Under the pieces are notes generated by a model. The model did no database searches. It saw nothing but the letters and a program-made list of their open reading frames with translations, and was not told where the DNA came from. From NCBI RefSeq assembly GCF_011762155.1, contig NZ_JAASQL010000001.1, positions 434,001-498,000 on the forward strand: a stretch of DNA of 64,000 nucleotides, in the 5' to 3' direction. Made by a program: the position numbers and the translations under genes. This document shows positions 9,181-18,561 of this stretch, in pieces (position 1 is the stretch's first letter; each line of letters starts with the position of its first letter). The stretch is from Wenyingzhuangia heitensis (GTDB lineage: Bacteria > Bacteroidota > Bacteroidia > Flavobacteriales > Flavobacteriaceae).

Positions 9181-9341
9181 TACTTCTCGATACACCAATT
9201 GTTTTCACGTTGTTACAACAATCGTCACTCGAAGTGACATTTCTTATTGTCACTTCAAGCAGCGACAGCATATCAAGAATTCTTATTGTCACTTCGAGTA
9301 ATTTTGAGAAGCAAAGCGCAACAAAATTGTATCGAGAAGTA
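9181..9341. repeat. Interspersed intergenic repeat element with terminal inverted repeats
   Basis: The gene-free stretch 9071-9480 contains this element. Its ends are perfect 13-bp inverted repeats: TACTTCTCGATAC (9181-9193) and GTATCGAGAAGTA (9329-9341). Inside are two direct copies of TTCTTATTGTCACTTC (9241-9256 and 9280-9295) and a near-palindrome CACTCGAAGTGAC (~9226-9238). The composition and TCGAGAAGT words match the style of flavobacterial intergenic repeats. No transposase is encoded; it may be a MITE-like or REP-like element. In 9342-9480 I see only the AT-rich upstream region of the next gene. Confidence 0.7.
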
Positions 9342-9480
9342 GTTGTTTTAAAAACACATTTGTTACTTCAAATAATTTAAGGGCACAATAAATTGGATTA
9401 AGAAGTATATCTTCTTTTTCAACAAGAAAGACACTATATTAGATAACACTATTTTATAAAAAACACATTTCATAAAAATC

Positions 9481-10470
9481 ATGAACCTCTTTAAAAAGCA
9501 TCTCTTTCTAATTCTTGCATTATTCACATTAGTGTCATGTTCTCAGCAAAAAATAAACGGAGTTAGTTTGGTGTCGCCTCCAAAACCTGTAGATGAATTG
9601 GCAATGTCTGGTGTAAAAAAGATCAATGCCAATTGGGTGGCAATTATTCCTTTTGCGTTTTGTAATAATAGTTCCCCAAATGTATATTACAATCAAAACC
9701 GTCAATGGTGGGGAGAAAAATCAGAAGGAGTTTTAGGATTGATTCACCTAGCCAAACAACAAGGATTAAAAGTGTTTTTAAAACCTCATGTTTGGTATCG
9801 TAAAAGTTGGATTGGAGATTTTACGTTAGAAAAAGAACAAGATTGGAAAACTTGGGAAAAAGAATACACTGCCTATATTGTAAGCTTTGCAAAAATGGCT
9901 CAGGAACAGCAAGTAGATTTGTTTTGTGTGGGAACAGAATTAAAGCAAGTCACTTTACAAAGACCGTTCTTCTTTAAAAAATTAATCAACAAAGTAAGGC
10001 AAGTGTATAAAGGGAACATTACCTATGCTGCCAATTGGGACAATGTAGAGGCAATAAACTTTTGGAGAGATTTAGATTATATAGGAGTAGATGCATATTA
10101 CTCTTTGTCTGATAAAAAACAACCTACTATAGATGAGTTGCTTGCAGCTTGGCAACCCATAAAACAAGAATTACATCAACTAAGTAAAACCAATAACAAA
10201 CCTATTTTGTTTACAGAATATGGTTTTGAAAGTTCTGATTATAACACCAAAGAAACTTGGGGGAGTAACGGTAAATATGCGATAAATCAGCAAGCACAAG
10301 CAAATGCTTATCAATCTTTGTACAACTCTTTTTATAATGAAAATTGGTTTGCAGGAGGGTTTTTATGGAAATGGCACCTAACAGAAAGAACAATGAGGAA
10401 TAAAGACAAAGCGTTTACACCACAAGGAAAAAAAGTAGCAAAAATTATAAGAAAGCAATTTAAAAAATAA
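9481..10470 (+). CDS. Lipoprotein, GH113-like glycoside hydrolase (TIM barrel, mannanase-type)
   Basis: 329 residues. Lipoprotein signal with lipobox LVSC at residue 20. The fold pattern matches GH113: ANWVAIIPFAF early strand, WWGEKSEGVLGLIHLAKQQGLKVFLKPHVW, CVGTELKQ with Glu153 as predicted acid/base, and KPILFTEYGFES with Glu246 as predicted nucleophile, then GGFLWKWHL. GH113 members characterised elsewhere are beta-mannanases; substrate here is inferred from family only. Length is normal. It stands alone, convergent with the CLC gene one base after its stop codon. A nearby secreted GH3 (5.6-8.2 kb) could act on released oligosaccharides, but they are not co-operonic. Confidence 0.78.
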   Translation: MNLFKKHLFLILALFTLVSCSQQKINGVSLVSPPKPVDELAMSGVKKINANWVAIIPFAFCNNSSPNVYYNQNRQWWGEKSEGVLGLIHLAKQQGLKVFLKPHVWYRKSWIGDFTLEKEQDWKTWEKEYTAYIVSFAKMAQEQQVDLFCVGTELKQVTLQRPFFFKKLINKVRQVYKGNITYAANWDNVEAINFWRDLDYIGVDAYYSLSDKKQPTIDELLAAWQPIKQELHQLSKTNNKPILFTEYGFESSDYNTKETWGSNGKYAINQQAQANAYQSLYNSFYNENWFAGGFLWKWHLTERTMRNKDKAFTPQGKKVAKIIRKQFKK

Positions 10471-10471
10471 A

Positions 10472-11764
10472 CTAATCTCTATGTATTTTTCCTAGTAAAC
10501 TACCTTCTTCAGTTGTGTATTTATTGGTTTTAGAGGTTCCAACTATTTGTGAGGTGTAAATTCCTGTGTGACCCGAAAATACATAAGCAGTTACACAAGC
10601 AATGGCTATATAAACTCCGCTATCCATTCCAAACAATTCAATTCCCATTAAGGTACAAGCAATAGGGGTGTTGGTAGCTCCAGAAAACACGGCTACAAAA
10701 CCCATTCCGGCCAACAAACCAATAGGCAAAGGAAAAAAGAAAGCCATAGCACTACCCAAAGTAGCCCCAATAAAAAATAAAGGAGTTACCTCTCCACCCT
10801 TAAAACCAAAGGCAATACAAAAAGTGGTTAAAATTAGTTTTAGGGCAAAATCGTAGCCATTCATACTTGTGGTAAAAGACTCTAAAATGGTAGGGATTCC
10901 TAATCCTATGTATTTAGTTCCTATAAAATAAACCAATATAGCAATTGCAAATCCACCTACAACAGGTCTAAGTGGTGGGTATTTTATGTGTTTAGAAAAT
11001 TGTGCAAAAAAGTGAACACCTTTTGAAAAAAAAGTGCTGACGATTCCAAAAATAATTCCAGCAAGTACACACCAAAAAAAGTTAATAAGGGTAAGTTTAG
11101 GAACCAAATTAACAATATAATTTGTATGTGGTACATGTAAGTAATGTGCTACTTCTCTTGATACAGAATTAGACACAACCGCCACTAACAAACAAGGTAA
11201 AATGGCATTATATTTAATTTTACCAATTAACAAAACTTCTAAAGCAAACACTGCACCAGCTAGCGGAGTTCCAAACAAACCTGCAAAACCACTACTAATA
11301 CCCATTAAGATGATAATTCGTCTGTCGTGTTTGTTCATTTTTAACCAGCCCGAAAATTGATCGGCAATGGCACCACCAATTTGTACAGCGGTTCCTTCAC
11401 GTCCTACAGAAGCTCCAAACAAATGGGAGACTACGGTTCCTATAAAAATAAGTGGAGCCATTTTAAAGGGAATAATATCTTTAGGAATGTTTAATTCTTC
11501 TAACAATTGATTGTTTCCTTTGGCAACAGATTGTCCGTAATAATGGTACAAAAGACCTACAATTAAACCACCAATAGGCAATAACCAAATAATGACTTTG
11601 TGTGCTTCTCTATAATTTGTAGACCAATTTAAAGAAGCTAATAAAGCAGCAGAAGCCACACCTACCAACGCACCAATAACCAAAGACAACACCAACCATT
11701 TTAAAAATTCTTTTAGAATAGTTGGGTATTCAGAGATGGAATATTGTTTGCGTATAACATTCAT
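10472..11764 (-). CDS. CLC family anion transporter, motifs of the fluoride/proton antiporter subtype
   Basis: 430 residues with ~10 membrane helices. CLC signatures are present: GREGTAVQIGG with gating Glu123, ISSGFAGLFGTPLAGAVFALEVL, and GFKGGEVTPLFFIGATLG. The usual chloride motif GSGIP is replaced by GNNQL (residues 83-87), and GREGP is GREGT. Those two substitutions are the ones reported for the CLC-F (fluoride-exporting) clade rather than chloride channels, so fluoride/H+ antiport at the inner membrane is inferred. No regulatory CBS domains. It follows an outer-membrane protein gene with a 9-bp gap, so probably co-transcribed. I see no fluoride riboswitch upstream of the pair. Confidence 0.85.
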   Translation of the reverse strand: MNVIRKQYSISEYPTILKEFLKWLVLSLVIGALVGVASAALLASLNWSTNYREAHKVIIWLLPIGGLIVGLLYHYYGQSVAKGNNQLLEELNIPKDIIPFKMAPLIFIGTVVSHLFGASVGREGTAVQIGGAIADQFSGWLKMNKHDRRIIILMGISSGFAGLFGTPLAGAVFALEVLLIGKIKYNAILPCLLVAVVSNSVSREVAHYLHVPHTNYIVNLVPKLTLINFFWCVLAGIIFGIVSTFFSKGVHFFAQFSKHIKYPPLRPVVGGFAIAILVYFIGTKYIGLGIPTILESFTTSMNGYDFALKLILTTFCIAFGFKGGEVTPLFFIGATLGSAMAFFFPLPIGLLAGMGFVAVFSGATNTPIACTLMGIELFGMDSGVYIAIACVTAYVFSGHTGIYTSQIVGTSKTNKYTTEEGSLLGKIHRD

Positions 11765-11773
11765 AATTGGAAT

Positions 11774-12286
11774 TTAGAATTGTTTTCCTACACTAATTCC
11801 AAATCTTGGCACAAATTGACGAGATACTTTAGCGTTGAATAAATTTCTACCTATACCAGCGTTAAATTCAAAAACATATCCGTTTTTAGACACGTGCTTG
11901 GCACCAGCTCCTAGTCCTAAGGCAAAGTCAGAATAGTTTTTAGATTCTTCTACAACAAGACCGTTTTCTGTTTTTTCATCGGTTTCACCAAAATTTAAGC
12001 TACCAAACAATTCTCCAAAAACATCAAAACCATTGCTAGTAGTTATGTATTGACGAAAGTATGGAGTGATTTGAAAATCTTCGTTATATCTAAACTTAGT
12101 GTCTTTGTCTTCAAAGTTTATAAAGACAGACAAACCAATAGAAGCCTCATCATTTAGTTGTTTTTCATAAGATACATCCAAAGTTCTCATGACCAAAATA
12201 TCTAATAAATCTAGTTTTATTTGACTGTTTTGAGCGTTTGCACCCATCGCAATAAACAAGGTAAAAATGAATACTATTTTTTTCAT
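11774..12286 (-). CDS. Small outer-membrane beta-barrel protein
   Basis: 170 residues from ATG at 12286 (MKKIVFIFTLFIAMGANAQ, a signal peptide); the frame is open 8 codons further but those have no signal character. The mature part alternates hydrophobic and polar residues in short strands and ends in an aromatic C-terminus (FGISVGKQF), typical of an 8-stranded outer-membrane barrel. Precedes the CLC gene in the same direction by 9 bp. Function unknown; no specific family could be assigned. Confidence 0.72.
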   Translation of the reverse strand: MKKIVFIFTLFIAMGANAQNSQIKLDLLDILVMRTLDVSYEKQLNDEASIGLSVFINFEDKDTKFRYNEDFQITPYFRQYITTSNGFDVFGELFGSLNFGETDEKTENGLVVEESKNYSDFALGLGAGAKHVSKNGYVFEFNAGIGRNLFNAKVSRQFVPRFGISVGKQF

Positions 12287-12343
12287 ACTAATTTGTGTTT
12301 TACACCCCAAAAATAGGGCATTTCTATGAGCTTGCCTAATGTT

Positions 12344-15300
12344 TTAAAAGTTAGCTCTTAATTGTACACTACCTACGTGAATAGTGTTGGTACTTGTATT
12401 TTTTCGTCCATTGTAATTTATACTTAGGTCTAACAATTGTGTTAGTTTTCTCTGAATAATTAAAGACCATGTATAGTTTCTATTAGGTTCTAAACCTTCT
12501 AAAATTCTGTAAGATGCAGGGGTGTTAATAGCTCCTTTATAGTTGTTTTCTATAATGTTAATACTTGCTAAAACAGATCCTTTACCTAGGTTGTTATAAT
12601 TGTAATTCAATCCAAAATCATGACTTATTAACGCTTCTTCTCCTATTTTATTTTTTTCGTTTCTGTAGGTGTAAGTTGCTTTTAAGGTAGAAAATTCATC
12701 TTTTAAAAAATCAACAGAGGGATTTAACGTATAGGAAGCAAGATTAAAATTTCTGCTGCTATAAGATTGGCTTGTGTTTTCAATATTTTTAGTTCTTAAC
12801 ACCGTTCCTAGCACCCAAGAACTCTGTGTGTTGTGTTGAAAGTTTAATTCGTGAGATTCTTGTGTTGCTGTTTCAATATCTGATGAGGTATTTTGTGTGT
12901 TTTGATTGTTTTGGTACGTGTAGGTAGTGCTGTAATTTTGCAAACCTCTGTTAAAATAGAAACTAGTAAATACGTTTTGTTGCAGGGCTACTACATTTTT
13001 ATTGTTTGTGTTAAAAGGATTTATGTTAAAAGCTTTTCCTTGTTTTAATTGATCTTTATTGATAAGTATACTTGACTGATTGGAAAAATGAGATAACAAT
13101 TGTAACCATTTAGAGGTATGATTTTGGTATTGCATAAAATTGATAAAAATAGATTGACTTAGTTTTGCTTTTTGAGTGGCAACCCTGTTGGTGTTGGGCA
13201 AAATTACTCTTAAATAATTTGCCTGATCTGTAAATTGAGCAACTTCAAATTCATCAAAATCTTTTTTCCCGTTGTTGTTTAAATCTCCCAGGTAATAATA
13301 ATATCCTTGACCGGGTTCTGTTTCTATGTAGGTAAAATTTTGTTGTAACGTATTTCCAGAACTGGTTTCATAAACCGTTGATAAACGGATAATATCTTTA
13401 AATAATTGTTGGTTATAAAGTGTTCTTGCATTCATAATATCAACATCTTCAAAAAAGAGATGATTTACTTTTCTGTAATTGATAAAGGTGTGTAGTGAGG
13501 CCTGTTTGTTTTTTATAATTTGACTTTCTATGCTGTAGTTGTGCGTGTTTTGTACTCGCTCGAGTCGATTTGTTTTTACACTGTCTATTTTTACCAAAGA
13601 ATAGCTAAATTTAGTGTATACTTTTGTAGAGTCTCCCACACCAAAATCTGCTCCTATGGCACTATATTTCTGACTCTGTATAGAATCTAATAGTTGAGTT
13701 TTTTTGTTTTTTTGATGATTGTTTTCATAATCTAACAAACCAGTTACCCATATTTTTTTTAAACGATACTTTAAAGAAGAATGGTGTCTAATAAACGTTC
13801 CTTTTTCTAAGATGTTTTTACTATTAACAAAACTGTTTTCTGTTTTTAAACTCAATTTTTTTACAGAGTTAAAGGTGTTCAATGCATTTTTTAAACCCGT
13901 AAAATCAGCACCAAAACTTAGGTATTCATTGTTTAACACAAACTGATGTTGTTCGTCTTTTTGTAGGGTAAAAGCATTTCTTAAATAAGATTGATTTCCT
14001 AAAAAATTAGGAGTCAAATTTACGTCTATATTCCAATCTCTATTAAATTCAGCATTGTACAAACCTTCTATGTTGTTAAAGTTTTTTTGCACAAAATCTA
14101 CATCAAGTAAATTATAGCTTTTCCAATCTTTGTCGCTTATTTGTTGTTGCCAAGCTAAGGTGGTTGCAATTCCTTTGTTTTGCTTGTCATCTATAGTAGA
14201 AAACAAATTTTGATCGTTATCACTATAGGCTAATTCTGCATTTATAAATGACTTTTTATTAATTTTATAAGAGGTGTTTACCACCGCCATTTGTGTTTTG
14301 GTAGGAGCAAATAACTGTGTAATTGGGCTGTAATTACCTTGAGAAATTCCGTTTATAGGAGCAATATACTCATAAATAGAACCTGTCGCAACGGTTTCAC
14401 TAAGTATATAATCTCCTTGATTATTGCCCACAAAACTAAAAATCACATTGTATAGTGTTTCGTTTTCATTGCTACTTTGTATAAAATTACCGTCTTCATT
14501 TTTTAGATATTGAATTCTATTTTCGTCGTAATTACTTGTTTGTGCGCTAGGAGCCACCATATTGGCAGGATTGTTACCTGCTTGCTGTAGTGTTTGTTTT
14601 TGAACATCACTTAAATTTTGCTGAATGGGTTGGTTTTTTACATCGTTCTCATTGTAAAAATAAGTTCCAATACTAAATTTTTCGGTTTCATATTTTACAC
14701 CATCATGTGTTACAAATCGGTTGTAGTTCTGATCGCTATACTGATAATCTACAATAATTCTTTGTGACGAGTTAATGGGGAAAGTGGGGTTAAAAGTTAT
14801 TTCTGATAAATTGTAATCTATAGTATAATCGTACTGTTCTCCTCTTTTAAGGGTAACACCGTTTACGTAGATAGTTTCGCTGTTAGATATAATAACAATG
14901 TTTTGTTCTCCGTTAACTCCTAATAACCTGTAGGGTCCTTGGTTTCCTTCTTGCGTGGTAATGTTTTGAGTGTTAAATCGTCCTTTTGCCAATGCTCCAG
15001 AAGCGGTAATGGTTGTTTTTTGATCTCCATTGTCTAATACAACATCTAACTTAGCTCCGTTAATCTTTTTGGTAAAATTTAAAAAGTAACTGTCATGATT
15101 GGTTAAATCTACATCTCCTGCTTTTAAATTCCAGGTGTCTGTAAACAATTCAATAAACACTCTATCAAATTCGTTGATGTTTTGTGATACTCCGTTTTCT
15201 TGAATGGGTACATTAGAGTCTTTAATGCTGGCTCTAATCTTTAAGTTTTCTGATAGGTTTCCTGTGATTTGTAAATCCAATCCAGAATTTAATACAGATC

Positions 15301-15745
15301 CTTGATTGTTTCCCACTGTAATTCCTCTAGTAATGTTTCCGTAAGTGTTAATACCTCCAAAAAAATCTTTTTTGCTGTATTCTTTTTTTAAAGAATAGGT
15401 TTGAGCTTGTGGAGTTGCTTTAGAAATGATTAATTTTTTGTCAAAAGGACTGTAGGTTTGTGTTAAAAATGTAGGGTAGTTAAAATAGCTTACTGTTATT
15501 TGTTGAGGTTGTTGCGTGTTAAAAAACAATTGTCCCTTAGCGTAGTTAACATTGTATTTATTGGATGAAATAAGTTGACCTTTTTGATTTTTAATTTCAA
15601 AATTAACGGGACTTATGGCAACGTTTTCTAGCTGAATGGTGTCTTTACTAGTTGTCAGTCTTTTAGATACACGGTTTTTGTTCACTATTTGCCCATAGGA
15701 GCTATAGAAACAAGTAAAAATAAGAAGTAAGTATACTACTTTCAT
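12344..15745 (-). CDS. Very large outer-membrane beta-barrel / cell-surface protein, uncharacterised
   Basis: 1133 residues with signal peptide (MKVVYLLLIFTCFYSSYGQ). Nearly all of the protein is amphipathic beta strands with YNYNNLGKGSVLASINI-type repeats and it ends ...GSVQLRANF, a barrel-like aromatic terminus. Around residues 285-335 is a motif block (ETIYVNGVTLKRGEQYDYTI, then PINSSQRIIVDYQYSD) that recurs in large Bacteroidota surface proteins. No TonB box, plug or SusC features, so it is not a standard TonB receptor. It contains a calcium-site-like DLNNNGKKDFDEFE stretch. Lies upstream of the small barrel gene (57 bp) and downstream of the polyprenyl synthase gene. Function not known. 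Confidence 0.72.
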   Translation of the reverse strand: MKVVYLLLIFTCFYSSYGQIVNKNRVSKRLTTSKDTIQLENVAISPVNFEIKNQKGQLISSNKYNVNYAKGQLFFNTQQPQQITVSYFNYPTFLTQTYSPFDKKLIISKATPQAQTYSLKKEYSKKDFFGGINTYGNITRGITVGNNQGSVLNSGLDLQITGNLSENLKIRASIKDSNVPIQENGVSQNINEFDRVFIELFTDTWNLKAGDVDLTNHDSYFLNFTKKINGAKLDVVLDNGDQKTTITASGALAKGRFNTQNITTQEGNQGPYRLLGVNGEQNIVIISNSETIYVNGVTLKRGEQYDYTIDYNLSEITFNPTFPINSSQRIIVDYQYSDQNYNRFVTHDGVKYETEKFSIGTYFYNENDVKNQPIQQNLSDVQKQTLQQAGNNPANMVAPSAQTSNYDENRIQYLKNEDGNFIQSSNENETLYNVIFSFVGNNQGDYILSETVATGSIYEYIAPINGISQGNYSPITQLFAPTKTQMAVVNTSYKINKKSFINAELAYSDNDQNLFSTIDDKQNKGIATTLAWQQQISDKDWKSYNLLDVDFVQKNFNNIEGLYNAEFNRDWNIDVNLTPNFLGNQSYLRNAFTLQKDEQHQFVLNNEYLSFGADFTGLKNALNTFNSVKKLSLKTENSFVNSKNILEKGTFIRHHSSLKYRLKKIWVTGLLDYENNHQKNKKTQLLDSIQSQKYSAIGADFGVGDSTKVYTKFSYSLVKIDSVKTNRLERVQNTHNYSIESQIIKNKQASLHTFINYRKVNHLFFEDVDIMNARTLYNQQLFKDIIRLSTVYETSSGNTLQQNFTYIETEPGQGYYYYLGDLNNNGKKDFDEFEVAQFTDQANYLRVILPNTNRVATQKAKLSQSIFINFMQYQNHTSKWLQLLSHFSNQSSILINKDQLKQGKAFNINPFNTNNKNVVALQQNVFTSFYFNRGLQNYSTTYTYQNNQNTQNTSSDIETATQESHELNFQHNTQSSWVLGTVLRTKNIENTSQSYSSRNFNLASYTLNPSVDFLKDEFSTLKATYTYRNEKNKIGEEALISHDFGLNYNYNNLGKGSVLASINIIENNYKGAINTPASYRILEGLEPNRNYTWSLIIQRKLTQLLDLSINYNGRKNTSTNTIHVGSVQLRANF

Positions 15746-15816
15746 TCGCTAACAAACGTGTGTAGAACTAATTTAGTGAATGATCTTTTAAAAAGGATAG
15801 TTATTAAGTGGAATGG

Positions 15817-16794
15817 TTATTTTTTACGTTCTACTACGTAATCAATCATGGTTTGTAAAGATTCCTTGTATTCTGATTCTGGATACGTGTTTAATATTTC
15901 TAATGCTAAGTTTTTGTACTCGTGCATTTTGGTAATAGTGTATTCTAGTCCGTTATTGTCTTTTACAAACTGAATAACTTCTTTAACTCTTTTTTTATCG
16001 GTGTTGTGATTTTTAACAGAATTGATGATCCATTTTCTATCCTTATCGCTACAGTTGTTTAAGGTATAAATTAAAGGAAGTGTCATTTTTTGTTCTTTAA
16101 TGTCAATTCCTGTAGGTTTTCCTATTTGTTCGTCAGAGTAATCAAACAAATCATCTTTTATCTGGAAAGCAATTCCAATATACTCTCCAAAGGTTCTCAT
16201 TCTTTCTACCTCTTCCTTTGCTGCTCCTACGGATGCTGCTCCAATACCACAGCAAGCTGCAATTAAGGTAGCTGTTTTTTGTCTGATAATTTCAAAATAA
16301 ACCTCCTCGGTAATGTCTAAACGTCTGGCTTTTTCTATTTGTAAAAGCTCTCCTTCACTCATTTCTCTTACCGCAATAGAAATCAGTTTTAAAATATCAA
16401 AATCATCATTATCTATGCTAAGTAACAATCCTTTAGATAATAAAAAATCACCTACTAAAACAGCAATTTTATTTTTCCAAAGCGCATTGATCGAAAAGAA
16501 TCCTCTGCGTTTGTTACTATCATCCACAACATCATCGTGTACTAAAGTAGCTGTGTGAATCAATTCAATAATAGAAGCGCCACGATAGGTACGTTCGTTA
16601 AAATTTCCATTAGAAACCATTTTGGCGACTAAAAAAACAAACATAGGTCGCATTTGTTTTCCTTTTCTGCGAACAATGTAATGGGTAATACGATTTAACA
16701 ACGGCACTTTGGTTGCCATGGCTTCTTTGAATTTGTTTTCAAAGGCAGCCATTTCTTGATGTATGGGTTGTTGAATACGTTCTGTTATTTTCAT
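15817..16794 (-). CDS. ispB: Polyprenyl diphosphate synthase (octaprenyl/heptaprenyl type)
   Basis: 325 residues, normal length. First aspartate-rich motif VHDDVVDDSNKRRG and second FQIKDDLFDYSDEQIGKPTG are both intact, as is the KGKQMRPMF region binding IPP. These enzymes chain isopentenyl units onto farnesyl diphosphate in the cytoplasm to make the side chain of menaquinone. Symbol ispB is used for the E. coli homologue; chain length cannot be deduced here. Located 43 bp downstream of purE and in the same direction, possibly read through from purKE. Confidence 0.93.
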   Translation of the reverse strand: MKITERIQQPIHQEMAAFENKFKEAMATKVPLLNRITHYIVRRKGKQMRPMFVFLVAKMVSNGNFNERTYRGASIIELIHTATLVHDDVVDDSNKRRGFFSINALWKNKIAVLVGDFLLSKGLLLSIDNDDFDILKLISIAVREMSEGELLQIEKARRLDITEEVYFEIIRQKTATLIAACCGIGAASVGAAKEEVERMRTFGEYIGIAFQIKDDLFDYSDEQIGKPTGIDIKEQKMTLPLIYTLNNCSDKDRKWIINSVKNHNTDKKRVKEVIQFVKDNNGLEYTITKMHEYKNLALEILNTYPESEYKESLQTMIDYVVERKK

Positions 16795-16837
16795 TCCTAA
16801 TGGATCAGTTTAGAGCTATAAACTTACTTAAAAAAGT

Positions 16838-17329
16838 TTATTGTTGAGCAGCTTTTACACGTTCTGCAGCTTCTATTACTTTAGTTTTTAAACTTTCTTT
16901 ATAAGCAACAATTATATCTAATACAGTGCTGTTTGTTGCTCCAATAATTTGAGCTGCTAAAATTCCAGCATTTTTAGCTCCGTTTAAAGCTACAGTAGCT
17001 ACAGGAACTCCCCCTGGCATTTGTAAAATAGAAAGTACAGAATCCCAACCATCTATAGAATTGCTAGATTTTACGGGTACTCCAATAACGGGTAACGGAC
17101 TCATACTAGCTACCATTCCTGGTAAGTGAGCAGCACCACCAGCACCAGCAATAATTACAGAAATTCCTCTTTTGTGTGCGTTGTTAGAAAAATCTACTAA
17201 TTTTTCTGGAGTTCTATGTGCAGATACAATATCTACTTCTGTTTCAATTTCAAATTCTTTTAAAATATCTATGGCTTGTTGCATAATTGGTAAATCTGAA
17301 TCAGATCCCATAACGATAGCTACTTTCAT
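16838..17329 (-). CDS. purE: N5-carboxyaminoimidazole ribonucleotide mutase, class I PurE
   Basis: 163 residues. Class I PurE motifs: MGSDSDLPIMQQA at the N-terminus, SAHRTPEKL with the catalytic His, AGAGGAAHLPGMVAS, and GVPVKSSNSIDGWDSVLSI. Converts N5-CAIR to CAIR in de novo purine synthesis. The presence of purK 34 bp upstream confirms the two-step PurK/PurE route. Confidence 0.97.
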   Translation of the reverse strand: MKVAIVMGSDSDLPIMQQAIDILKEFEIETEVDIVSAHRTPEKLVDFSNNAHKRGISVIIAGAGGAAHLPGMVASMSPLPVIGVPVKSSNSIDGWDSVLSILQMPGGVPVATVALNGAKNAGILAAQIIGATNSTVLDIIVAYKESLKTKVIEAAERVKAAQQ

Positions 17330-17363
17330 AATTTTATTTTTATATAGATTTAGTTAAAGAGGT

Positions 17364-18512
17364 TTATTTGCTAATTACTTTAACAGTATTTTTTACCAAT
17401 TCTGCTGTTTTACGAGCCACATTAATATCTTTATTCACAATGGTAACGTGTCCCATTTTACGGAAAGGTTTGGTTATTTTTTTACCGTATAAGTGTGGGG
17501 TTACTCCGTCTATTTTTAAAATGTCTTCTATTTTTTCGTAGACTACTTCACCTTCATATCCTTCGGCACCTACTAAGTTTACCATAATACCTGCTAATTT
17601 GCTATCGGTATTTCCTAAAGGTAAATTTAAAACAGTACGCAAGTGTTGTTCAAATTGACTGGTGTGAGATGCCTCAATACTATAATGCCCACTATTGTGT
17701 GTTCTTGGTGCAACTTCGTTTATAATGATGTCATCATTTTCTGTTTGAAACATTTCTACTGCTAATAAACCAACATGTTTAAAAGCATCGGCAACATCCA
17801 TCGCTACTCTACGAGCTTTGGCGGCAACAGCATCACTAATACGGGCAGGACAAATTACATATTCTACTTGATTGGCTTCAGGATGAAATTCCATTTCTAC
17901 CACAGGATATGTTTTTACTTTTCCGTTAGCATTTCTGGCTACAATTACAGCCAATTCGTTTTTAAACGGAATTAAATCTTCTGTAATACATTCTGTATCT
18001 GGCAAGTTGTTGATGTCTGCAACAGAACGAACAATTTTTACTCCCATTCCGTCGTATCCAAATTGTGCAGATTTCCATACAAAAGGAAAGTCTGTTAAGT
18101 TGGCTGCTTTTAATTCTGATAGAGAATTAAAACGTTGATGTGGAGAAGTTGGAATCTTATTTTTTTTGTAAAAATCTTTTTGTTTTCCTTTGTGTTGAAT
18201 GGTTTCTATAACACTAGGTTGTGGGTATACTTTTACACCTTCTTGTTCTAATTGGTAAAGTGCTTTAATGTTTACGTGCTCTATTTCTATGGTAAGCACA
18301 TCTACTTTTTTACCAAATTTATAGACATCGTTATAGTCTAATAAATTTCCTATAAAAAACTCGTTACAATAAGGGGCACAAGGAGCATCTTTAGAACTGT
18401 CTAATATGCAGGTGTGTACATCAAATTTTTGAGTTTCTGCTAAAAGCATTCTTCCTAATTGACCTCCACCAAGTACTCCTAATTTAAAGTTAGAAGAAAA
18501 ATAATTTTCCAT
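17364..18512 (-). CDS. purK: N5-carboxyaminoimidazole ribonucleotide synthase (ATP-grasp)
   Basis: 382 residues. GVLGGGQLGRMLLAETQK at the N-terminus, VWKSAQFGYDGMGV in the ATP-grasp loop, and VNEVAPRTHNSGHYSIEAS-like metal region (INEVAPRTHNSGHY, TSQFEQHLR) are characteristic of PurK. It makes N5-CAIR from AIR, ATP and bicarbonate. First gene of the purK-purE pair; a perfect -7 box lies just upstream. Confidence 0.97.
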   Translation of the reverse strand: MENYFSSNFKLGVLGGGQLGRMLLAETQKFDVHTCILDSSKDAPCAPYCNEFFIGNLLDYNDVYKFGKKVDVLTIEIEHVNIKALYQLEQEGVKVYPQPSVIETIQHKGKQKDFYKKNKIPTSPHQRFNSLSELKAANLTDFPFVWKSAQFGYDGMGVKIVRSVADINNLPDTECITEDLIPFKNELAVIVARNANGKVKTYPVVEMEFHPEANQVEYVICPARISDAVAAKARRVAMDVADAFKHVGLLAVEMFQTENDDIIINEVAPRTHNSGHYSIEASHTSQFEQHLRTVLNLPLGNTDSKLAGIMVNLVGAEGYEGEVVYEKIEDILKIDGVTPHLYGKKITKPFRKMGHVTIVNKDINVARKTAELVKNTVKVISK

Positions 18513-18529
18513 GTAAGTGTATTTGGTCG

Positions 18530-18537
18530 CAAAAGTA
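18530..18537 (-). promoter_or_regulatory. Promoter -7 box of purK
   Basis: On the minus strand the sequence reads TACTTTTG, an exact TAnnTTTG match, 18 bp ahead of the purK ATG, implying a very short leader. No convincing -33 element is seen. Confidence 0.5.
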
Positions 18538-18561
18538 CAAATAAAAGCGTTAATCTACCTT

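Noticed and set aside
9071-9292. N-terminal extension of TatD
   Set aside because: It is translated from the intergenic repeat, has no family counterpart, and the ATG at 9070 places the HxH motif at the normal position.
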